Source of the DNA: Pirellulaceae bacterium
Lineage (GTDB): Bacteria > Planctomycetota > Planctomycetia > Pirellulales > Pirellulaceae
Assembly: GCA_029243025.1 (NCBI GenBank)
Contig: JAQWSU010000016.1
Coordinates: forward strand, 62,001 to 126,000
Reading direction: 5' to 3'
Length of the DNA: 64,000 nucleotides
Shown: positions 42,927-50,137 of the stretch, piece after piece
Layout of the letters: the number at the start of each line of letters is the position of its first letter
How positions within the stretch are numbered: the first letter of the stretch is position 1
The notes under the pieces: model-generated
Databases searched by the model: none
Seen by the model: only the letters and a program-made list of their open reading frames with translations
Told to the model about the DNA's origin: nothing
Program-made: the position numbers and the translations under genes

Positions 42927-43937
42927 TCAGTCAGAACTGACGCGAACCAGCTGTTTACCAACATTAGCCCCTTGCATCATTTCGATGAAAGCGCGGGGAG
43001 CTGCTTCGAGACCGTCGGTAATGCGTTCGCGACACTTCAATTCGCCCGATTGATACCAACCGGTGAGTTTCTGCAATGCGTCTCGAAATTGAGCGGCATA
43101 ATCCATCACTAAGAATCCGCGAACGGTTGCCCGTTTGACGATTAAGTACCACAACAGACGTGGTCCTTGTGCTACCTTCTCGTTGTTGTACTGTGAAATC
43201 TGTCCACAAATCGCGATCCGCCCCCGCTCATTCAGCAACGGAAAGACTGCGTCGGTAAGCGGCCCGCCCACATTATCAAAGTAACAATCGACTCCCGAAG
43301 AACAGATGTCTTTCAAACTGTGATAATAGTCCGTGGTTGTCTTGTAGTTGAGGCCCGCATCAAAACCCAGTTCATTGCAAATGAAATCGATTTTTTCCTC
43401 CGATCCGGCCGTGCCAACAACTCGGCAACCATGCAGTTTCGCAAGTTGCCCAACGATTGATCCGACAGCGCCGGCCGCTGCCGACACGAGAACCGTATTC
43501 CCCGCCTGTGGCTGACAAACGTCCAAGAGTCCAAAGTAGGCAGTCAGGCCCGGCATCCCTAACACATGCAACGCAGTTGAGATCGGCGCCAACGAAGGAT
43601 CAAGCCGCCGAATCGCATCTCCCTTACTGATCGCATATTCCTGCCAACCAAACATCCCCGAAACATAGCTCCCCTCGGCAAATCGATCGTTGCGGGACTG
43701 GATCACCTGGCCGACACTTTCTCCCACCATCACTTCACCAATTTCAACGGGTGCCGCATACGACTTGGCTTCGCTAATCCGACCACGCATGTACGGATCG
43801 ACCGATAGGTATCGTGCCTGCACCACAAATTCTCCGTCGTTCAATTCCGGAAGCTCTGCCTCGACCAATTCGAAGTCGGATTCGACGGGAAAACCTTGTG
43901 GACGAGCAGCAAGCACAATTTGGCGATTGACGGGCAT
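42927..43937 (-). CDS. NADP-dependent medium-chain reductase (MDR, leukotriene B4 dehydrogenase-like)
   Basis: A 336-residue zinc-free MDR protein. DPYMRGRISEAKSY at the N-terminal domain, VLVSAAAGAVGSIVGQLA (cofactor loop) and CRVVGTAGSEEKIDFICNEL place it with the PTGR/CurA-type NADP-dependent enoyl reductases, which reduce conjugated C=C bonds of enones. AGGAAG lies upstream of the ATG. It is convergent with the SDR, with adjacent stop codons and no spacer. It may belong functionally to the acyl-CoA cluster, but it is transcribed separately. Confidence 0.87.
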   Translation of the reverse strand: MPVNRQIVLAARPQGFPVESDFELVEAELPELNDGEFVVQARYLSVDPYMRGRISEAKSYAAPVEIGEVMVGESVGQVIQSRNDRFAEGSYVSGMFGWQEYAISKGDAIRRLDPSLAPISTALHVLGMPGLTAYFGLLDVCQPQAGNTVLVSAAAGAVGSIVGQLAKLHGCRVVGTAGSEEKIDFICNELGFDAGLNYKTTTDYYHSLKDICSSGVDCYFDNVGGPLTDAVFPLLNERGRIAICGQISQYNNEKVAQGPRLLWYLIVKRATVRGFLVMDYAAQFRDALQKLTGWYQSGELKCRERITDGLEAAPRAFIEMMQGANVGKQLVRVSSD

Positions 43938-43967
43938 TTGTCTTCCTCGAAGCTAATTCCTGATGAC

Positions 43968-44003
43968 AGTGATGAATATTAGTGATGAATTCAGTGATGA
44001 ATT
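43968..44003. repeat. Three 12-base tandem units between the MDR and RT genes
   Basis: AGTGATGAATATT is followed by two exact copies of AGTGATGAATTC. The repeat lies just upstream of the reductase gene (minus strand) and about 200 bases before the reverse transcriptase. The units look like slippage products; no binding site is recognised. Confidence 0.75.
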
Positions 44004-44205
44004 CAGACCGCGCGGATTGTAACCTAGCCCCTCGACGCTGTCGATCAACCCCCACAGCCTGATGGCAAGGGCTGATTGAAGCGAGGCGAGACTTAGCCGG
44101 CGGTCCGAGTTACCACGCCTTCCGCCGAGCCCTACAAATGATTGAATACTTTCCAAAATAACGAATCACAACGCGACAACGCTCGGATTCGCAGGTCGCG
44201 AATCG

Positions 44206-45318
44206 ATGAACCTGCCAGCCATCGAGCAACAGAAAAATCAAAAGAACATCCCCCAAGACGATCCTCCCTGCTGGTATCCTGCTGGGATGCGAGAGAATTT
44301 AATGCAACAGATCGCGTCTTCGGAAATACTTGAGCTGGCCTTTGCGTGGCTTTGCAAACGCAGAGAGCACTACTCCCACCATGATGATGTGTGGCATGTC
44401 AGGTATCACTGGCCGACCTGGAAGTGGAAATTACAGGCCGATCTGAAAGCCGGCCGCTATCGCTTTTCTCCCTTGAGACGTTTTCACCGCGACGGAGACA
44501 ACTGGGAAATTTGGTCAGCCGCGGATGCCCTTGTGCTCAAAGCGATCGCCATCGTACTGACTCAACATTTGTCCCCTCAGCTGTCCAAACGTTGTACTCA
44601 CTTGGCGGGTCATGGCGGAGCCAAAGGAGCTGTGCGTCAGCTGCTGCGCCAGATTCCACAAAACAAGTTTGTCTTCCGTACCGATGTCAAACATTACTAT
44701 GCCAGCATGCGCCACGAAATTTTGCAGGCCCAGTTGTCCGAAAGAATCGACGACCCAGCACTCCTTGATTTGCTTTGGCAATTCATGCGCCGCACAGTCT
44801 GCGATGGGGGAGTCTACCAACAGATCCAACAAGGCATTTCGCTCGGCTGCCCCTTATCTCCCCTGATGGGTGCCTTGTTTCTCGACCTGTTAGACAAACG
44901 AATGGAAAAACTGAGGCTCTGCTACGTTCGCTTTATGGACGACTGGGTCGTGTTAGCACCAACACGTTGGAAGCTACGGCGGGCGATCCGGTCGATCAAC
45001 GAAACGCTGGCGGAACTTCAGGTCAAACAGCATCCGGATAAGACCTTTGTCGGAAAAATCGAGCGAGGATTCACTTTCCTCGGCTACCAAATCAATGCGG
45101 CGGGGCTAATCGAGGTTGCCCCGCCGACAAAAAAACGCTTGATCGAACGAATGGCCCGGCTTGATGAGCAAGATGCGACAGACCGCATCGGGCAATACGT
45201 TCGGCGTTGGTGGAGTTGGCTGATCAGTGGTTTCAACGAGCGTCAGATTAACTCGCTTTGCGGCGACGATTCCACCACGTACCAATACATCCTACCGTAC
45301 CTAGCAAAGCCCAGGTGA
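44206..45318 (+). CDS. Reverse transcriptase of an uncommon, group II-like lineage
   Basis: A 370-residue RNA-directed DNA polymerase. Motif A is FRTDVKHYYASM (catalytic Asp160), motif B is QGISLGCPLSPLMGALFL, motif C is RFMDDWVVL (243-246 FMDD instead of YADD), followed by HPDKTFVGKIERGFTFLGYQ. The region after residue 320 is short: there is no HNH endonuclease and no clear maturase X domain, and the motifs are not those of retrons. AGHGGAKGAVRQLL lies before motif A. No intron RNA domain is seen around it. Its last 71 bases overlap the 3' end of a PEP-CTERM gene on the other strand, and this is why a link between the two is suspected. Confidence 0.88.
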   Translation: MNLPAIEQQKNQKNIPQDDPPCWYPAGMRENLMQQIASSEILELAFAWLCKRREHYSHHDDVWHVRYHWPTWKWKLQADLKAGRYRFSPLRRFHRDGDNWEIWSAADALVLKAIAIVLTQHLSPQLSKRCTHLAGHGGAKGAVRQLLRQIPQNKFVFRTDVKHYYASMRHEILQAQLSERIDDPALLDLLWQFMRRTVCDGGVYQQIQQGISLGCPLSPLMGALFLDLLDKRMEKLRLCYVRFMDDWVVLAPTRWKLRRAIRSINETLAELQVKQHPDKTFVGKIERGFTFLGYQINAAGLIEVAPPTKKRLIERMARLDEQDATDRIGQYVRRWWSWLISGFNERQINSLCGDDSTTYQYILPYLAKPR

Positions 45319-45999
45319 TTACTGAGGCAGGTTCTGGCACGGGCTCTGCGCCCGGGGCCGTGATGACGGAACTGAGCCCGTATAATGGGGGCAGTGATTG
45401 GGGGGAACGTGGTGGTGGCATGTGTCCTCTCATGGACCGACTACGGGTGGTACCTTGCACGCATGGCGTCGGAGGAGCGCCGGGAGAACTCCCCGGGCGA
45501 CGATGGAGAAGACCGGCCGTCGGGGGTGGAGCCCGTCCAGCCCGGGCCATCGACGGATGCCCCGGGGGACGCGATGGGGTGCGCGTGGGAACCGACATAC
45601 GTGGGGGGGTGAAGCCAGGATCCGTTGCCCAGAATGGCCGCCGACCGCGGCGCACCACAGCCCATCGGGGCCAACAGCGACCACCTCGCCGGCGAGATTA
45701 TACACAGGGTGCTCCCCCACCAAGGCGTTATCGCGTGCGTCAACGATGGCCGTACTGGCGATGGCCGTATAGGTCACGCCGTCTGAAGTTCCTAGATCGG
45801 GGTTGTTTTCCGCATCGAGACTTACGTGTTGGTTGTAGGTTGATATCAATGTCGATGCCGCTGTTATTCGAGCTTCGGTCACAAACACCAATTGATATTT
45901 ATCACCGGGCAGTAAGCCGGCTGGCAGATACACACTGGCGGTGCCCGTCGTGTGGAATAAAAAGAGCAACAGGGCTATCGCGGCAATTCGTTTACACAT
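45248..45999 (-). pseudogene. PEP-CTERM surface protein with two frame breaks and a GC-rich middle
   Basis: The N-terminal frame starts at ATG 45999: a signal peptide (AIALLLFLFHTTGTAS), then GDKYQLVFVTEARITAAS, AIASTAIVDARD and PVYNLAGEVVA, up to about GPDGLW near 45655. The continuation of the family pattern (GPGWTGSTPDGRSSPSSPG) is found in another frame, which hits TAG near 45441. The end (PPLYGLSSVITAPG, then VPEPASVITWALLGTVG and RRRKAS) is in a third frame, stopping at 45248. So two frame changes separate three recognisable parts. The middle (about 45410-45620) is near 70% GC. PEP-CTERM proteins are anchored at the envelope by exosortase. The last 71 bases are antisense to the reverse transcriptase end. 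Confidence 0.7.
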
Positions 46000-46687
46000 C
46001 AGATGCTCCCGTGAAGGGCGTGGTGATCAGGTCGGTCAGACTCCAATACCACAGGGGAAGTGGGGCAGCAATGTGAAGTGGGCTAGGTCGACAATCAAGA
46101 CTTTTCGGCACATTTCTATCGACCGCATCAGAAAGCCAGCTTCGCAGAACCCGCCCTAGACGCAGGCATTAACAAGAAGAAGGGAAGCGGACGAGAGCTT
46201 TTTTTGCCGCTAGATTGCAGAACGGCTGAACAGCCAAGGCGAATTCGGGGAGCAACCAATTCGGTCACGTCACGAACTTCCGTTACCGACCCGGCTTGCC
46301 GAGCCAGCAATGCATTTCCCTCCACTCCGGTCGATCCTGGCAGCCGAGAAATTGCCCCCTGCCGAAGTTTCTTTCGCCACCGGCCTCCTGAGGGTGGATG
46401 ATACAGAGGCCTGGCAGTGGCCGAGCGATTGGAGCAACGATGCCAACGCGACTGATCGTGGCGGAAAAAATCCATCCGGCATTTCACTCAACGCGAGCCC
46501 CCACGTCGGGAAGCGGCAGCGTGGCAAAATAGACCATGAGCATCCATAATCGCTGGAGCCATCGAGTCGAGGGCGCCAAGGATGGGCACTGATCGGATGT
46601 CGATCGATTGAGGCATCCGCTCGTATAATACCCTGTTTAACGAGCTTCTGTTTTTCCACCGATAAGCCGAAAGGAGTCTTCTGAAAG
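46000..46687. other. Long non-coding stretch between the PEP-CTERM gene and the nitrilase
   Basis: Almost 690 bases without a convincing gene; open frames on both strands have poor, Arg-rich composition. It should hold the promoter of the minus-strand PEP-CTERM gene and of the nitrilase. I compared it by eye with the GC-rich middle of the PEP-CTERM gene for a template-like copy and found none. Confidence 0.4.
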
Positions 46688-47539
46688 ATGGCGGAACAAT
46701 TGAATGTGGCAATGGTCCAGATGGAAGTCGGAAAAAGTCTCGACGACAATCTGTCTGTCGCCGAACAGAAATGTATCGACGCCGCAGCGTCCGGTGCAGA
46801 GCTTGTCGTCTTGCCGGAGTACTTCGCCGACATGTTTGGTCGTGGCGCCGACCCACGAGATCGCGAACACCAGCCGCAGAAGATCGACCGAGGATCGGTC
46901 TGCACGATGTTGAGCGAGACCGCCGCTCGAGAAAAGATCACGATCCACGGGGGCAGCTTTCTTGAGCAGGACGGCCCCCACACCTACAACACCACGCCAG
47001 TCTACGGCCCCGATGGAAATCTAATCGCGACTTATCGCAAACAACATCCGTTTCATTGTCCAGCCGTCCCTCAAGGTTCCGGCCGTGCCGAAATTGACTT
47101 CATCGCTCCCGGGCAGGTCACGAGCGTCTATGCAATCAATGGTTTTCGCGTCGGTTGCGCCATTTGCTGGGACCTGCGATTTCCGGACTTGTTTGCCGCC
47201 TACCGACGCCTGGAATGCGACTTAATTATTTGCCCGGCCGTATTTTTCGCAGACGTCCCCACCAACATTCAATTTTGGGAATCGCTACTGCGCGGACGTG
47301 CCATCGACAGTGCCTGCTATATCGCCTCGGCAACCGAATGCGGCCAAACTCATGCCACCTCCGACTCAACACGGCCCTCAACGAGCTCCGTTCGGTTTAA
47401 TGGCGTCACGCGCCTCGTGGATCCGATGGGGGATATTTTGGCGCGAGCAAAAGATCATCACGCCGACTTAGTCCAAGGCACCATTCACAAGGCGCGGCTG
47501 ATCGAATCTCGAGAAAACTACCCTGGGGGGATACGCTGA
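46688..47539 (+). CDS. Carbon-nitrogen hydrolase (nitrilase superfamily)
   Basis: A 283-residue cytoplasmic hydrolase with the Glu-Lys-Cys triad: LPEYF (E44), YRKQHPF (K118) and CAICWDLRFPDL (C160). The WDLRFPDLFAAYR stretch and overall length fit the branch containing omega-amidase (Nit2-like) and related aliphatic amidases rather than true nitrilases. Typical reactions release ammonia from alpha-ketoglutaramate or similar amides. AAAGGAG lies about 12 bases before the ATG. It is a single gene following a long non-coding gap. Confidence 0.87.
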   Translation: MAEQLNVAMVQMEVGKSLDDNLSVAEQKCIDAAASGAELVVLPEYFADMFGRGADPRDREHQPQKIDRGSVCTMLSETAAREKITIHGGSFLEQDGPHTYNTTPVYGPDGNLIATYRKQHPFHCPAVPQGSGRAEIDFIAPGQVTSVYAINGFRVGCAICWDLRFPDLFAAYRRLECDLIICPAVFFADVPTNIQFWESLLRGRAIDSACYIASATECGQTHATSDSTRPSTSSVRFNGVTRLVDPMGDILARAKDHHADLVQGTIHKARLIESRENYPGGIR

Positions 47540-47608
47540 GAGCTGGCCCCTGGCACGCTGGTCCCTTGATGTGACTCGTGTTCGCTGACCAACGTCGATT
47601 CGCAATCG

Positions 47609-47785
47609 GTGTCCGCAGCGGTAGAAAAACGACCGGGTGCCCATGCGTACCTCGTCCGCCTACAATACGTTCCCGTGAGCATTCGCACCTTCTGCCTCCT
47701 CATCGACAACCGATTGAATGAGATCCAGGCAGGCGAATCCCACGACCTGAAAGTCGCTTGGCAAGAATTGGTTGAGCGAGCTTGA
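47609..47785 (+). CDS. Small hypothetical protein
   Basis: A 58-codon frame from GTG at 47609, with protein-like composition: HAYLVRLQYVPVSIRTF, then NRLNEIQAGESHDLKVAWQE and a TGA stop. The frame is open further up to a TGA near 47568. It fills much of the gap between the nitrilase and the metallo-hydrolase and points the same way as both. There is no clear ribosome-binding site and I recognise no family. Open frames on the opposite strand look worse. It may also be a fragment of a longer lost gene. Confidence 0.35.
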   Translation: MSAAVEKRPGAHAYLVRLQYVPVSIRTFCLLIDNRLNEIQAGESHDLKVAWQELVERA

Positions 47786-47856
47786 ATCCGATGAAATCCC
47801 TCGCTGTCGAGCGTTGAAAGCGGCTCTCCAATCAGCGCCTAAGCAGAAAGAAGAAA

Positions 47857-48792
47857 ATGCTGCCTGTCCACTCACTCCGTATTTCCAATCCATTTTTTGA
47901 GGGAGCCAACACGGTATACCTGATCGAATCAGACCCGCTGACACTGATCGACACGGGCGTCGCTACAGAAATTGCCTACGAACGGCTACTCTCGCAACTG
48001 AAAGAAACGGGACTGCGCGTCGAAGACATTCGACGAGTCATCCTCACGCACAAGCATATTGACCACATTGGCAATGCGTGGCGTATCCAACAGTTGAACC
48101 AGGCTGAAATTTTGATCCATGAATCGGAAATGCGGTCCATTGAAAATGTCGATGCACAAAGCGTACGGTTCGCAAAAGTTGCTAATCAACGGCTTGCCGC
48201 ATGGCAGGTGCCATCCGGCGAGGTAGCCGACAGTAGTCAACTGCCCAGCTGGGAGATTGAGCCCGTCCAAGGCTCCGCTTTGCGAGACGGTGATGAGATC
48301 GATCTTGGTGGTGGCGAAACAATGCAAGTCATTCACACACCTGGACACACGCGAGGGTCCATCTGTCTCCTTTACGAAGACCACCTCTTCTCGGGCGACC
48401 ATATCTTGGAAGATATCTCACCCAATGTTGGCGGAGGTGATATGCGTCAGCAAGGATTGTTAAAACTTTTTTTACAATCGCTGAAACGAGTTCAAGAGAT
48501 CCCGGGATCCCCCCACGTGTTACCCGGTCATGGCGATCGATTTGACGGTCTTGCGCAACGATGCCAAACCCTGATGGACCATCACCAAGAACGACTCGAT
48601 CAAATCATGGAAATTCTGAACGGCAAAGAATTAACCGTTTATCAAGTAGCCTGCGAACTGTTTGGACAGCTCAACGACTTCCATATCTTTCTCGGTTGCG
48701 CTGAAGCAAATTCCCACTTGGAACACTTAGTTGAAGACCGACTCCTACTGGAAAGAGACGGAATATTCCGTTGTGCAGATGCGTCAAACTAG
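47857..48792 (+). CDS. Metallo-beta-lactamase-fold hydrolase, LACTB2-like
   Basis: A 311-residue soluble protein. THKHIDHIG is the HxHxDH metal motif, HTPGHTRGSICLL the next His ligand, LFSGDHI the bridging Asp and LPGHGD the last His, so the two-metal site is complete. After about residue 245 a winged-helix-like tail (RLDQIMEILNGKELTVYQVA) matches the LACTB2/BLACT_WH group, whose members include a mitochondrial endoribonuclease and various thioester hydrolases. The start is ATG at 47857 with a purine-rich AGAAAGAAG before it. The substrate is undetermined. Confidence 0.87.
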   Translation: MLPVHSLRISNPFFEGANTVYLIESDPLTLIDTGVATEIAYERLLSQLKETGLRVEDIRRVILTHKHIDHIGNAWRIQQLNQAEILIHESEMRSIENVDAQSVRFAKVANQRLAAWQVPSGEVADSSQLPSWEIEPVQGSALRDGDEIDLGGGETMQVIHTPGHTRGSICLLYEDHLFSGDHILEDISPNVGGGDMRQQGLLKLFLQSLKRVQEIPGSPHVLPGHGDRFDGLAQRCQTLMDHHQERLDQIMEILNGKELTVYQVACELFGQLNDFHIFLGCAEANSHLEHLVEDRLLLERDGIFRCADASN

Positions 48793-48830
48793 CCCTGCCC
48801 TCAAGGCTTACGGCGTTGCCATACGCCCAC

Positions 48831-49925
48831 TTAGGCGATCCGTCGCCGGAAAACCAAAAGGGCAGCTCCCACCAGGATGAGGCAGAGACTGGACGGTTCT
48901 GGAACCGCAGCAACAGCAGCCCGAGGCCCCTGCTCAAATCCGCCAGCCTGAAAAGCAATCACAAAGTCACCGCTATTAAATTCGGCGTCGCCGTTCCAGT
49001 CTCCCGTCGCCCATGTCGAATTTCCAACTTGGGCATCTTCGTATTCGCCCGCTTGGAAGACGAAGACAAAGTCGCCCGAATTAAATTCCCCATCGAGATT
49101 TGCATCACCGAAGTAGGTTTGTCTCAAATCATCGACCCATACTCCACGATCGGCATCATTCACCTTCTGGTCAGCGTTCAAGTCAAAGCTGGGCGTGTTG
49201 TTGCCCAACCGTACTTCAGCACTCAACAAATCAATATCAATCGCGTCCAGGATTCCATTACCATCAAAATCTCCCGGCAGGCCAGGCGAATCAAACAGAA
49301 ACGCGACAACGAGCCCAGCGGGCAAAAACTCTCCGATATCCGACAACGGATCTCCCGCATAAATACCAACGACACTACTGTCTTGATCTTCTAGTTGCTC
49401 GAAGTCTTGTCCAGAAAAACTGATCACGTCCAACAACAAGTTCCCTTTCGATGGATCGTAATCGAAGGGCGTCGTGAAGGGATAAAAATAGTCGAATTCA
49501 AGCGGACCGTCCTCGGGACCAACGGCTTGAGTGCTTACCTCAAGTTCTCCTTCGTAGACGAGCAACTCGTCGCCACCCACATTGTCTTCAAAGATCAGGT
49601 CAATGTCGTCGGAGTTAACTTCGGTGGTGGACAGACGAACTTCAATGTCATCGTAGGCCAATTCACGGGGACCAGGAATCAAGGAATCCGGTCTCAACAG
49701 AAATCCCGTGATGGCTCCTGCATTTTCCGGCAATGAAAATTGATCCGCTTCATAGACGAACTGCACACGAAAGGGAGCACCTGCGAATTCTTCAGGACCG
49801 CTTGTATCACCTTCTAGATCGATGAGATCCTCAGGAACGACCACAGAAATCTGTGCGAAAGTTGTCCCAACAAGTAACACGGCAAGACAGCACGTCAACA
49901 GAATAGAGCGCGTCAAAACGGTCAT
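48831..49925 (-). CDS. PEP-CTERM protein with dockerin-like calcium repeats
   Basis: About 364 residues from ATG at 49925, which has GGGAG eight bases upstream. The signal peptide ends around TTFAQ. The middle (about 25-225) is beta-rich and unrecognised. A region with DFDGNGILDAIDIDLLSAEV, then DLNADQKVNDADRGVWV, then two near copies of GDANLDGEFNSGDFV resembles type I dockerin/EF-hand-like Ca2+ loops. VPEPSSLCLILVGAALLVFR and RRRIA form the PEP-CTERM sorting signal, cleaved by exosortase. This is the common plan of planctomycete surface proteins; no enzymatic activity is implied. Confidence 0.87.
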   Translation of the reverse strand: MTVLTRSILLTCCLAVLLVGTTFAQISVVVPEDLIDLEGDTSGPEEFAGAPFRVQFVYEADQFSLPENAGAITGFLLRPDSLIPGPRELAYDDIEVRLSTTEVNSDDIDLIFEDNVGGDELLVYEGELEVSTQAVGPEDGPLEFDYFYPFTTPFDYDPSKGNLLLDVISFSGQDFEQLEDQDSSVVGIYAGDPLSDIGEFLPAGLVVAFLFDSPGLPGDFDGNGILDAIDIDLLSAEVRLGNNTPSFDLNADQKVNDADRGVWVDDLRQTYFGDANLDGEFNSGDFVFVFQAGEYEDAQVGNSTWATGDWNGDAEFNSGDFVIAFQAGGFEQGPRAAVAAVPEPSSLCLILVGAALLVFRRRIA

Positions 49926-50137
49926 CGAAAATACTCCCAATCACGATTGCAAAAGTCACGGCCCCTTTCCAGCATATCAGAAACAGAAATAATCCCGTCA
50001 GATTTTCCTGAACAAGCTCAAACTCTCGTTCGCTCGTTAAGACACGCACACATCGGTGGCGATCGCATTGAATGCCTTTCGTAAATCGATGAAATCACGT
50101 TAAGATAGCAGTGCAACATTTCTCTTCTTGGCCGTAA

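Noticed and set aside
43940-44205. Template repeat for a diversity-generating retroelement upstream of the RT
   Set aside because: Compared by eye on both strands with the GC-rich segment of the PEP-CTERM gene; no shared stretch of useful length.
44206-45318. Retron or standard mobile group II intron
   Set aside because: The RT lacks the retron motifs and the YADD box, there is no HNH domain, and no intron domain V-like hairpin or msr/msd-like inverted repeats were seen around it.
46128-46549. Genes on either strand in the gap before the nitrilase
   Set aside because: Poor composition in all frames and no plausible start signals.
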